From: an uncultured Roseovarius sp.
Lineage (GTDB): Bacteria; Pseudomonadota; Alphaproteobacteria; Rhodobacterales; Rhodobacteraceae
Direction of reading: 5' to 3'
NCBI RefSeq assembly: GCF_947259555.1
Contig: NZ_CAMYMD010000026.1
Span: forward strand, 62,001 to 126,000
DNA: 64,000 nucleotides
Made by a program: the position numbers and the translations under genes. Below, in pieces: positions 45,590-53,100 of this stretch; position 1 is the stretch's first letter; each line of letters begins with the position of its first letter. Below the pieces are notes generated by a model, which saw nothing but the letters and a program-made list of their open reading frames with translations, was not told where the DNA came from and did no database searches.

Positions 45590-46585
45590 TCAGGTGTTGA
45601 CGTCCACGACGACGCGGCCCTTGACCTGACCCTTGAGGATGTCGCGCCCAAGCTCTGGCAGATCCCCGAGGCAGGCGGGCTGCACCATCGCCTCGAGCTT
45701 GTCCATCGGCAGGTCGCGCGCGATGCGGTCCCAGGCGCGGGTGCGGTTCTCGTAGGGTTGCATGACGCTGTCGATGCCCAGCAGGTTGACGCCGCGCAGG
45801 ATGAAGGGGGTGATCAGCGCGCCCTCGATGGCCGGTCCCCCTGCCAGCCCGATGGCCGCGACCGAGCTGCCGTATTTCATCTGCTTGAGCACCCGGCCCA
45901 GCATCGCGCCCGCCACCGCATCGACGCAACCCGCCCATTGCTCGGCCTCGAGCGGCTTCTTCGTCACCTCGGTCAGCTCGTCGCGGGCGACGATCTGGCT
46001 GGCACCCAGCCCGCGCAGATAGTCCTCCTGATCGGGGCGACCGGTGACGGCGGCCACCTCGTGGCCGAGATTGGCAAGGATCGCGGTCGCGACCGAGCCG
46101 ACACCGCCTGCCGCCCCGGTGACCAGCACCGGCCCGTGCCCCGGTTTGAGCCCATGATCCTCGAGCGCCATCACCGCCAGCATGGCGGTGAACCCCGCCG
46201 TGCCCACGGCCATCGCCTGACGCGTGTCCAGCCCCTCGGGCAGCGGCACCAGCCAGTCGGCCTTGACCCGCGCCTTCTGCGCGTAGCCGCCCCAATGCGC
46301 CTCGCCGACGCGCCAGCCGGTGAGCACGACCTTGTCGCCCGGTTTGTAACGGTCGTCGCTGCTTTCCTCGACGGTTCCGGCGAAATCAATCCCCGGCACA
46401 TGCGGATAATTGCGCACCAGACCGCCGCCCGGCCCGACGCAGAGCCCGTCCTTGTAATTCACCGTGGAATACTCGACCGCGACCAGCACCTCGCCGTGTG
46501 GCAGATCATCGACCGTGATCTGCTTGACGGCGGCGGAGGTCTTGCCGCTTTCCTCGTCCTTCTCGACGACCAATGCGTTGAACAT
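45590..46585 (-). CDS. acuI: Acryloyl-CoA reductase (NADPH)
   Basis: 331 residues, zinc-free MDR family. AcuI turns acryloyl-CoA into propionyl-CoA, which removes the toxic product of DMSP and acrylate metabolism. MFNALVVEKDE...HGEVLVAVEYSTVNYKDGLCVGPGGG is the AcuI-type N-terminus; VLVTGAAGGVGSVATAILANLGHEVAAVTGRPDQ is the NADPH loop; LLGIDSVMQPYENRTRAWDRIA is conserved. GGAGAG precedes ATG 46585. It lies downstream of dmdA with 106 bp of hairpin-rich DNA between; the dmdA-acuI pairing is known in roseobacters. Confidence 0.92.
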   Translation of the reverse strand: MFNALVVEKDEESGKTSAAVKQITVDDLPHGEVLVAVEYSTVNYKDGLCVGPGGGLVRNYPHVPGIDFAGTVEESSDDRYKPGDKVVLTGWRVGEAHWGGYAQKARVKADWLVPLPEGLDTRQAMAVGTAGFTAMLAVMALEDHGLKPGHGPVLVTGAAGGVGSVATAILANLGHEVAAVTGRPDQEDYLRGLGASQIVARDELTEVTKKPLEAEQWAGCVDAVAGAMLGRVLKQMKYGSSVAAIGLAGGPAIEGALITPFILRGVNLLGIDSVMQPYENRTRAWDRIARDLPMDKLEAMVQPACLGDLPELGRDILKGQVKGRVVVDVNT

Positions 46586-46606
46586 ATCGCTCTCCTTTTT
46601 CGATCG

Positions 46607-46676
46607 CAGGGCCAGCCCCCTGCTTCATCTTGCCAGAAATATCCCGGGGAGTGTGAGGGGCTGGCCCCTCACTCCC
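46607..46676 (-). promoter_or_regulatory. Two hairpins between dmdA and acuI with mutually complementary arms
   Basis: The first hairpin has arms GCAGGG/CCCTGC (46607-46612, 46619-46624). The second has arms around GTGAGGGG/CCCCTCAC at 46653-46672. GGGCCAGCCCC (46610-46620) is an exact complement of GGGGCTGGCCC (46657-46667), so the two could pair across instead. Between them, read on the minus strand, lies the repeat tail CCCCGGGATATTTCTGGCAA followed by GATGAAG, as in the copy at 37956-38010. Confidence 0.55.
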
Positions 46677-46691
46677 ACGCTCAGGGACCGC

Positions 46692-47804
46692 TCAGGCCCA
46701 GAACCCGTCTTGCACCACGCCGCGCCGTTCGCCATCGGGGGCGCTGATCCGCAATTCGGTGCCCGCGTCCCAATGGGTCATCCGCACCATGCCAATGGCG
46801 ACGTTGGTGTCAAAATCCGGCGACCATGCGGCGGAACTGATCCGACCCACACGCTTGCCCTTTTCCGACAGGACCGGCCACCATTCGCGGCAGGGCGGCA
46901 CAGCATCCCCCTCGATGGCGATGGCGCAGACCTGCTGCACCGGGCCTTCCTTGGCGACCCTTAGCAAGGCATCGCGGCCGATGCACCCGATCGCCGTGTG
47001 TGTGTTGCAGAACCGGCCCAGCCCGCATTCATGCGGCGTGTTGTCGTCGGTCATGTCGTTGCCGTAGCTCAAGAGCCCGCCCTCGATCCGCTCGATCAGG
47101 TTGGGGCAGCCCGCGTGCACGTCCATGCCCTTGCCCGCCTCCATCAGCGCGTGCCAGAGCGGCATGCCGAGGTCAGAGCCCTCGACATAGATCTCGAACC
47201 CGCCCTGCTTGGAATAGCCCGAGCGCGCGATCACCATGTCGCGGCCCTGAAAGTCAAACACGCCGAAGCGGAAGAAGCGGATGTCGCGGACGCTGTCGCC
47301 AAAGACCGCCGCCATCAGGTCATCGGCGCGCGGGCCCTGGATGGCCAGCGGGCTCACGTCCGGCTCGTCCACCAGCACGTCGAGCCGCCAGCCATGCGCC
47401 GTGGCACGCACCCAGTAGAGCAGGTCCGAATCCGCAATCGAGATCCACCAGCGATCCTCGGACAGTTTCACGGCGACAGGATCGTTCAGCATGCCGCCGG
47501 TCTCATCGACGATGGGCACGTAATAGCACTGGCCCGGCGTCATGCCGCGCAGGTCGCGGGGGGTCAGCATCTGCATCAGGCGGCCCGCATCGGGGCCGCG
47601 CAACTCGACCTGCCGTTCGCAGGCCACGTCCCAGACCTGCACCGCGTCTTTCAGGTGGCGGTAATCCTCTTCAATGGAGCGGAACACCGTGGGCAGCAGC
47701 ATGTGATTGTAGACCGTGTAGGCCTTGACCCCCGCCGCCTCGACCCCGTCGGAAAAGGGCGTGCGGCGCAACCGGCGCGACAGGGACAGCAAGGGTGCGT
47801 TCAT
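46692..47804 (-). CDS. dmdA: Dimethylsulfoniopropionate demethylase
   Basis: 370 residues, GcvT family. It moves a methyl from DMSP to tetrahydrofolate, leaving methylmercaptopropionate. It matches my memory of the characterised roseobacter DmdA closely: RRLRRTPFSDGVEAAGVKAYTVYNHMLLPTVF, VQVWDVACERQVELRGPDA, QCYYVPIVDETGGMLNDPVAVKL, FDFQGRDMVIARSGYSKQGGFEIYVEGSDLGMPLW and GLLSYGNDMT. GAGGAGG lies just upstream, and the start overlaps the dinB-like stop by four bases. acuI follows. The operon continues upstream through DinB, DUF1326 and DUF2182. Confidence 0.93.
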   Translation of the reverse strand: MNAPLLSLSRRLRRTPFSDGVEAAGVKAYTVYNHMLLPTVFRSIEEDYRHLKDAVQVWDVACERQVELRGPDAGRLMQMLTPRDLRGMTPGQCYYVPIVDETGGMLNDPVAVKLSEDRWWISIADSDLLYWVRATAHGWRLDVLVDEPDVSPLAIQGPRADDLMAAVFGDSVRDIRFFRFGVFDFQGRDMVIARSGYSKQGGFEIYVEGSDLGMPLWHALMEAGKGMDVHAGCPNLIERIEGGLLSYGNDMTDDNTPHECGLGRFCNTHTAIGCIGRDALLRVAKEGPVQQVCAIAIEGDAVPPCREWWPVLSEKGKRVGRISSAAWSPDFDTNVAIGMVRMTHWDAGTELRISAPDGERRGVVQDGFWA

Positions 47805-48316
47805 TTTGCCTCCTCGGGCATGAAAGGAATGTCGGTGACCGGGGCGGGCAGCCCGGCGCGGGTCAGCATCGCGTGGACCTGCCCCCGGTGATGGGTCTGA
47901 TGGTTGAAGAAATGGGCGACGCAGGCGGCCATAGGGGTGGTGATCTCGGCCCCGAGTGCGCCCGAATAAAAGGTCAGATCACCGGTGAGGTCGATGCTGT
48001 GCACGCGGTTTGCCCAGGCCTTGATCCGGCCATCGGTGGTGAAACGCTCGGCGCTCCACGCCGCGCCGGTGGGGGTGAGCGTGGGGCTCTCTTTGATCCC
48101 GCCCTCGGGGCGGGTGTCCTCCACGCCAAACCGGTGCAGCCACATGCGGTCAGCCCAGAGGATATGGTTGAGCGTGCCGAGGATCGACGAGAAATGCGCC
48201 CCGTGATCCTCGGTCAAGACCTTGAGGCTCACCCCGTCGAGGACGCGGGTGATCTGCGCGTTCTGCCACGCATTATAACGCGCCATGAGCGCGACATAAT
48301 CCGCCGTCAGCATCAT
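47801..48316 (-). CDS. DinB family protein
   Basis: 171 residues, four-helix DinB/YfiT fold. The metal-binding histidines are in LNHILWADRMWLHRFGVE and VAHFFNHQTHHRGQVHAML, the usual H...H-x3-H pattern. Members include thiol-dependent transferases as well as unknowns. Its start shares one base with the DUF1326 stop (TGATG) and its stop overlaps dmdA's ATG, so translation of the three is coupled. Role in DMSP metabolism is an inference only. Confidence 0.88.
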   Translation of the reverse strand: MMLTADYVALMARYNAWQNAQITRVLDGVSLKVLTEDHGAHFSSILGTLNHILWADRMWLHRFGVEDTRPEGGIKESPTLTPTGAAWSAERFTTDGRIKAWANRVHSIDLTGDLTFYSGALGAEITTPMAACVAHFFNHQTHHRGQVHAMLTRAGLPAPVTDIPFMPEEAK

Positions 48317-48945
48317 CAGCGCGGGCCTTTCCAGTCGATCTGGCAGATTTCCGCGCTGCGCCCGTCGAAATCCCAGACCCGGCCAAAGGCGCGCACGCGG
48401 CCCTTGGTGGCGGTGGCGACGGTGATGTCGGGGCCCATCCAGTATTCGGTATTGGTGACGACGATATCCTCGCCCTTGTGGCCCTCCACGGGGACCACCT
48501 CGCCCTGAATCTTCTTGCCGACCATCAGGCGGCGGGCCTTGCCTTCAGTCTCGAAGATGACCGGCGCGCGCTCGGCGCCCAGAAATTCGCTGACCAGCAC
48601 CCCGAAGAGTCCGGTGGTGCCGCGGGCCTTGCCGGAGAAGATGTTGACCAGCCCCTCATAGGCCGCATCATTGGCGCGTTCGTCGATATAGGCGGCGGCC
48701 TTCCAGTTGCCGCGCGCCATCAGGCCGGGGATTTCGAGCATCAGGCCGACGTTGAGCCCGCTGAGGTCCTCGTCGCCATACTGCCCCTCGTCGATGCGCA
48801 CGCCCGACCACGCCTGACAGTAGCCTTCGGTGGGGGCATGTTTGCCAAGGCTGACCACGCAGGGGCAGAACACCGTGCAGTTGCAGTTGAGGATCAGCTC
48901 CCCCTTGATCGTCCAGGGCACCGTGCCCACCGTATCCAATGCCAT
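48316..48945 (-). CDS. DUF1326 domain protein (putative metal-binding)
   Basis: 209 residues. Near the N-terminus is the cysteine motif NCNCTVFCPCVVSLG (CNC-x3-CPC), which suggests metal or cluster binding, then AWSGVRIDEGQYGDEDLSGLNVGLMLEIPGLMARGNWKAAAYIDERA and FGVLVSEFLGAERAPVIFE. No signal peptide. DUF1326 genes commonly accompany DUF2182 genes, as here. The biochemical role is unknown. GGAGG lies upstream of the ATG at 48945. Confidence 0.85.
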   Translation of the reverse strand: MALDTVGTVPWTIKGELILNCNCTVFCPCVVSLGKHAPTEGYCQAWSGVRIDEGQYGDEDLSGLNVGLMLEIPGLMARGNWKAAAYIDERANDAAYEGLVNIFSGKARGTTGLFGVLVSEFLGAERAPVIFETEGKARRLMVGKKIQGEVVPVEGHKGEDIVVTNTEYWMGPDITVATATKGRVRAFGRVWDFDGRSAEICQIDWKGPR

Positions 48946-48962
48946 TTTCGGCCTCCTCCGTT

Positions 48963-49721
48963 TCAGATCGTTGCGAACAGAACCCAGGGCGCGGCGCCGA
49001 GCAGCAGCGCGCCAAGGGGGCGTGTCAGATAGCGCCCGATATCGGGCAGTTTTTCCAGCACCATGATCACCGTGGCCAGCCCCATGAAGGCGAGGTTCAT
49101 CACCCCGCCCACGAACGCCAGCAGCATCAGCGCCCAGCAGCAGCCAAGGCAGACAAGGCCGAGGCGTACGCCGTTACGCGCTGCGCCCTCGTCCCAGTAT
49201 TGCATGAAGAACGCCAGCGGACGGCGGCATTTCGACAGGCATGCCTCCTTGGCGGGGCTGAACTGATACAGCCCTGCGAGCGCCAGCAGCGCCGCCGAGA
49301 GCACGCCTGAGCGGCTATCGCCGAAGGCCGTCAGCAGCCCCGCCTGAAAAAGCGCCATCTGCGCCGCCGCCGCCAGCACCGAAAAGCCCAGCCAGACCGA
49401 CAGATACCCCGCGACCAGTGCGCCAAAGCGCGTCTCGCCGGTATGGCTCAGCTCTTCATAGGTGGCGAAGGCGGGCAGCGCCGTGGGGGCCATCATCGCC
49501 GCCGACATCAGCGCCCACATCAGCACGATGCGGCCGAACCCGGCAGCATCCGGCGTGACGATGCAAAGGCTCTGCAGGAAATCCGCGCCGTAGATCACCG
49601 CGCCGTCGCGCAGATCCGCAGGCAGCGCCATGGCATAGAGCAGCCCCCAGGCCCCGAGAATGAGGCCGAACAGCACCAGCCAGTGCCCGCCTCCCATCCG
49701 TCTGACCTGTGCCGCGATCAT
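48963..49721 (-). CDS. DUF2182 domain integral membrane protein (putative metal-binding)
   Basis: 252 residues with about six membrane spans. DUF2182 features: LMWALMSAAMMAPTALPAF (Met-rich membrane segment), then KEACLSKCRRPLAFFMQYW (CxxxCRxP motif) and LGLVCLGCCWALMLLAFVGG. The Met/Cys richness suggests metal (perhaps copper) handling, not demonstrated. The start at 49721 is chosen because AGGGAG stands six bases ahead; an in-frame GTG at 49736 lies at that site. First gene of the operon, divergent from the GntR gene across the operator palindrome. Confidence 0.84.
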   Translation of the reverse strand: MIAAQVRRMGGGHWLVLFGLILGAWGLLYAMALPADLRDGAVIYGADFLQSLCIVTPDAAGFGRIVLMWALMSAAMMAPTALPAFATYEELSHTGETRFGALVAGYLSVWLGFSVLAAAAQMALFQAGLLTAFGDSRSGVLSAALLALAGLYQFSPAKEACLSKCRRPLAFFMQYWDEGAARNGVRLGLVCLGCCWALMLLAFVGGVMNLAFMGLATVIMVLEKLPDIGRYLTRPLGALLLGAAPWVLFATI

Positions 49722-49757
49722 CGCGCGCTCCCTCACGACTCATCTCTTGCGTTTAAA

Positions 49758-49783
49758 TTGTCAGACATTTAAATGTAAGACAA
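49758..49783. promoter_or_regulatory. 26-bp palindrome, likely operator of the GntR regulator
   Basis: Left half TTGTCAGACATTT, right half AAATGTAAGACAA; 11 of 13 positions per arm are complementary, and the mismatches are two internal positions. It ends at the base directly before the ATG of the GntR gene at 49784 and is 36 bp from the DUF2182 start. The TTGTC...GACAA core is typical of FadR/FCD-type operators. Confidence 0.7.
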
Positions 49784-50518
49784 ATGAAAATTGATCCCGA
49801 TAACAAGGCCGACCTTTCGGCCCAGATCGCCGAAGCCATCCGCAAGGAGATCATGGCCGGGCGGCTGATCATCGACGAGCGCCTGCCGTCCGAGGCGGAA
49901 TTGGCCGATCACTTCGCGGTGTCGCGCCCGACGGTGCGCGAGGCGCTCAAGCGGCTGGCGGCGCAGTCGCTCATCCGCACCGCGCGCGGTGCGTTCGGCG
50001 GGGCCTTCGTCAACCGGCTGAGCTATCCGGAGGCTTACGGGCAGCATATCACCACCTCGACGCTGCTTCTGAGCATGAACGCGATCAGCTTCGATGTGGC
50101 CTGCGAGGCGCGCTATGCGCTGGAGCGCGCCTGCACGCCGCTGGCCGCCGCGCGCCGCACGCCCGACACATTGGCCACGATGCGGGCAGAAATTCACCGG
50201 CAGGGGCAACCGGGGCTGACGGATGAGTCGTTCTGCGCCTCGGATGTCACGTTTCACCGGGCCTTGGTGGACAGCGCGGCCAATCCGGTGCTCAGTTACC
50301 AACTCGCGGGCGCGGTCGAGGCGATGCAGCCTCTGATGAACATGATCACCTTCACCGCCCGCTCACGCGAGGCGATCGTCGGGTTTCACACCCGCATCGC
50401 CGACGCGCTGGAGCGCCACGAGGCCGATGCGGCACAGGCTGCACTTTCGGAGCTGGAGGCCTACACGCTCACGCTGGGCCGCGACGTGATGGCGGCCCGG
50501 GCCAAGGCCGCCACATGA
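49784..50518 (+). CDS. GntR family regulator, FCD (FadR) subfamily
   Basis: 244 residues. The winged helix lies at about 8-75 (LSAQIAEAIRKEIMAGRLIIDERLPSEAELADHFAVSRPTVREALKRLAAQSLI), the FCD ligand domain at about 90-225 with EARYALERACTPLAAARRT and the metal-site His near DVTFHRALVDSAANPVLSYQL and FHTRIADALERHEADAAQAAL. The ATG abuts the palindrome with no ribosome site, so translation may be leaderless or weak. It probably controls the divergent DMSP operon and itself; the effector is unknown. GntR regulators next to dmdA are known in roseobacters. Confidence 0.9.
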   Translation: MKIDPDNKADLSAQIAEAIRKEIMAGRLIIDERLPSEAELADHFAVSRPTVREALKRLAAQSLIRTARGAFGGAFVNRLSYPEAYGQHITTSTLLLSMNAISFDVACEARYALERACTPLAAARRTPDTLATMRAEIHRQGQPGLTDESFCASDVTFHRALVDSAANPVLSYQLAGAVEAMQPLMNMITFTARSREAIVGFHTRIADALERHEADAAQAALSELEAYTLTLGRDVMAARAKAAT

Positions 50519-50663
50519 GACCAATGCGACGCGACAGACGTTTTCGGGCTTTCTGAACGCGCGGTGACACACGGCTCACAGAAACTCACACTTCGTACAG
50601 ACGCCCTAGCTGCGAAGCCGTCAGGATCCCATGTCAGGACTACACGCCGACAAGGAGGAAACC

Positions 50664-50756
50664 ATGACCAAACCGAAATTCGCCCCTCGCATCGCGCGTA
50701 CAGCGTGGAAACCTCGTGCATTGCCATTTCGCTTCACCGATTGGGCTGCTATCTGA
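50664..50756 (+). CDS. Possible 30-residue basic protein
   Basis: ATG at 50664 follows an almost perfect ribosome site (AAGGAGG, six bases ahead). The frame encodes 30 residues, MTKPKFAPRIARTAWKPRAL at the N-terminus and then PFRFTDWAAI, with eight Lys/Arg and two Trp, no signal peptide. I know of no family. It lies in a 356-bp gap between the GntR gene and the L,D-transpeptidase. A real small protein is plausible; a leader peptide or chance ORF is not excluded. Confidence 0.45.
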   Translation: MTKPKFAPRIARTAWKPRALPFRFTDWAAI

Positions 50757-50874
50757 CCTCATCGCGCGGCGCCGCCGCCACACTTTTCCACGGAACGTTG
50801 CGTAGACCGGATTTTGATTTCTTCTACCGTGCGCGACCCGCTTATAAACGAGTGCAATCCTGAGGAGGTCCAAA

Positions 50875-51441
50875 ATGATCGATCGTCGTAGCTTTATGGC
50901 CACCGGCCTCGCCACAGCAGCAACCACCGGGCTTGCTCCGACCATCGCAGGCGCGTTTGAACTCGATCCGCAATTCGCGCCGCAAGAGGTTGGATTTGAT
51001 CCTAAATATAAGCCCGGGCAACTGTTCGTGCTGCCCCGCGCGCATTTCCTCTATTTCGTGACGGCGCCGGGCCGCGCCCGCCGCTACGGAGTTGGTGTCG
51101 GCAAGGCCGGGCTGGAATTCACCGGCACCGCAACGATTGACGTCAAGAAAAAATGGCCGACCTGGCGACCGACCAATGAAATGATCGAACGCGATCCCCG
51201 TGCCTATGGTCGCTTCAAGGGGAACGATTATGTACAGCCCGGCGGCCCCGGCAACCCGCTCGGCTCGCGCGCGCTTTATCTCTTTCAAAACGGTCGTGAC
51301 ACATACTACCGCATTCACGGTACCACAGAGCCACAATCTATCGGGCGCTCCGTGTCCAACGGATGCATCCGGATGATCAACGCGCATGTGCAGGATCTTT
51401 ACGAACGCGTACCGGTCGGTACCGTCGTCACCGTCCTTTGA
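50875..51441 (+). CDS. L,D-transpeptidase (YkuD family), Tat-exported
   Basis: 188 residues. A twin-arginine-type signal (DRRSFMATGLATAATTGLAP) directs it to the periplasm. The YkuD motif is present: HGTTEPQSIGRSVSNGCIRM, with the catalytic Cys and conserved His, Ser, Gly and Arg. It forms 3-3 crosslinks or attaches proteins to peptidoglycan. GAGGAGG precedes ATG 50875. Single gene; the upstream region carries the small ORF above. Confidence 0.92.
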   Translation: MIDRRSFMATGLATAATTGLAPTIAGAFELDPQFAPQEVGFDPKYKPGQLFVLPRAHFLYFVTAPGRARRYGVGVGKAGLEFTGTATIDVKKKWPTWRPTNEMIERDPRAYGRFKGNDYVQPGGPGNPLGSRALYLFQNGRDTYYRIHGTTEPQSIGRSVSNGCIRMINAHVQDLYERVPVGTVVTVL

Positions 51442-51670
51442 TCGCGGCCCGCACCGCATCCCGGCGTCGGGCAACGACGATGCAATTTAGCGATTTTACG
51501 CGCACGCAGGTGTTGGTTCTTGATTTTTTCGCAATTTGACCGCATCTTTCAGGGCGCGACGTTACCACTATCGACCATCTGCTCCTTTACGGCTCAGTCA
51601 CTCGATCTTGCACGACTTAGCCGGGCTGCCGCAGTCCCGTGGGCAGCAAAAACTAAAGGAGAACAGTACA

Positions 51671-51877
51671 ATGGCTACTGGCACCGTCAAATGGTTCAAT
51701 TCCACCAAAGGTTATGGGTTTATCGCACCTGATGGCGGCGGCAAGGACGTTTTCGTCCACATTTCCGCCGTTGAGCGCGCCGGCCTTACCGGTCTGGCCG
51801 ACGACCAAAAAGTGACCTTCGACATCGAAGCAGGCCGCGACGGCCGTGAATCGGCGGCGAACATCGTCCTCGCCTGA
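51671..51877 (+). CDS. Cold-shock protein (CspA family)
   Basis: 68 residues, one cold-shock domain: [29 protein letters not shown] contains both RNP motifs. It binds single-stranded RNA/DNA as an RNA chaperone. AGGAG lies 10 bases ahead of ATG 51671; the in-frame extension from 51536 is leader sequence. The leader of about 130-200 nt fits cold-shock control at the RNA level, which I cannot prove. Confidence 0.95.
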   Translation: MATGTVKWFNSTKGYGFIAPDGGGKDVFVHISAVERAGLTGLADDQKVTFDIEAGRDGRESAANIVLA

Positions 51878-51916
51878 GCGAGATACCAAAGGGCAGGATG
51901 CCTGCATAAGACCGCC

Positions 51917-51954
51917 TGTCGCGCCCCTTGGGCGCGACAAGCCGCGTTCGGCTT
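51917..51954 (+). terminator. Two consecutive hairpins downstream of the cold-shock gene
   Basis: A perfect ten-bp stem (TGTCGCGCCC / GGGCGCGACA, loop CTT) at 51917-51939 runs into a six-bp stem (AAGCCG / CGGCTT) at 51939-51954. No T-run follows. It probably protects the mRNA 3' end or aids termination. Confidence 0.45.
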
Positions 51955-52032
51955 GCTATGTGCGCCCGCTGTCTTTTCCCTTGAAACCGTCTAAACGAAC
52001 GATGACATAGGGTCAGGATCAGGAGGCACGGC

Positions 52033-53100
52033 ATGGCGCTGCCCGTAAGGGAACAAATGAAATACTGGGGCGCGGCGACTGCGGTCTTCTTCGTCCTGTT
52101 GTGGTTTCTCGGAAATGTGATCCTGCCTTTCGTGCTTGGCGGAGCCATCGCGTATTTCCTTGATCCCGTCGCCGACCGGCTCCAGCGGATGGGCCTGAGC
52201 CGCGCTGCGTCGGTCGTGCTGATCACACTCATTGCGATTCTCATCTTCGTCATGGTGGCCCTCTTGGTAGTGCCGACCCTCGTCAATCAGGCCGTCGCAC
52301 TCTTCGAGATCGCACCACAGCTCGCACGCGACTTGCAGGGCTTTCTGAACACACATTTCCCCTCTGTCTTCGAGCCCGATTCGGCGTTGCACAAGACATT
52401 GTTGTCGCTCGGTGAGACGATCCGCGAGCGTGGTGGTCAATTGCTAGAGACCGCGCTGAGTTCTGCGGCCTCGATGGTCAACATCCTGATCCTGCTCGTC
52501 ATCGTTCCCGTCGTTGCGGTCTACCTGCTCTATGACTGGGACAACATGGTCGGCGAGATCGACCATCTGCTGCCGCGCGATCACGCTCCGGTCATTCGCA
52601 GGATTGCCCAACAAATCGACAATACGCTGGCCAGCTTCATTCGCGGCATGGGCACTGTCTGCCTGATCCTCGGTGTCTACTACGCGGTCACGCTGATGCT
52701 AGTGGGATTACAGTTTGGGCTCGTGGTTGGGGCACTCGCGGGATTGATTACCTTCATCCCATACGTCGGCGCTGTCGTCGGCGGGGCACTGGCTGTTGGT
52801 CTGGCGCTCTTTCAGTTCTGGGGGGACTGGCTGAGTGTGGGTCTCGTGGCCGCGATCTTCGTGTCTGGCCAAGTAATCGAGGGCAATTTCCTGACACCCA
52901 AGCTTGTCGGATCCTCGGTCGGGCTGCACCCTGTCTGGCTGATCTTCGCGCTGTCGGCCTTTGGCACGCTGTTCGGCTTTGTTGGAATGCTCGTCGCTGT
53001 GCCCGTGGCAGCCGCCCTCGGCGTGATCGCGCGGTTCGTGCTTGAACAATACCGCGAGAGTCGCCTGTATCGCGGGCTTGAAAGTCTGGACAAGAAATGA
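52033..53100 (+). CDS. AI-2E family transporter (PerM-like)
   Basis: 355 residues. N-terminal membrane pair, a soluble loop at about 95-145, then further spans. The C-terminal part has LQFGLVVGALAGLITFIPYVGAVVGG, SGQVIEGNFLTPKLVGSSVGLHPVWLIFALSAFGTLFGFVGMLVAVP, the family's hallmark. Members are proposed exporters; substrate unknown. GGAGG precedes ATG 52033. Its stop overlaps hdaA's ATG (ATGA), a pairing well known in alphaproteobacteria. Confidence 0.92.
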   Translation: MALPVREQMKYWGAATAVFFVLLWFLGNVILPFVLGGAIAYFLDPVADRLQRMGLSRAASVVLITLIAILIFVMVALLVVPTLVNQAVALFEIAPQLARDLQGFLNTHFPSVFEPDSALHKTLLSLGETIRERGGQLLETALSSAASMVNILILLVIVPVVAVYLLYDWDNMVGEIDHLLPRDHAPVIRRIAQQIDNTLASFIRGMGTVCLILGVYYAVTLMLVGLQFGLVVGALAGLITFIPYVGAVVGGALAVGLALFQFWGDWLSVGLVAAIFVSGQVIEGNFLTPKLVGSSVGLHPVWLIFALSAFGTLFGFVGMLVAVPVAAALGVIARFVLEQYRESRLYRGLESLDKK

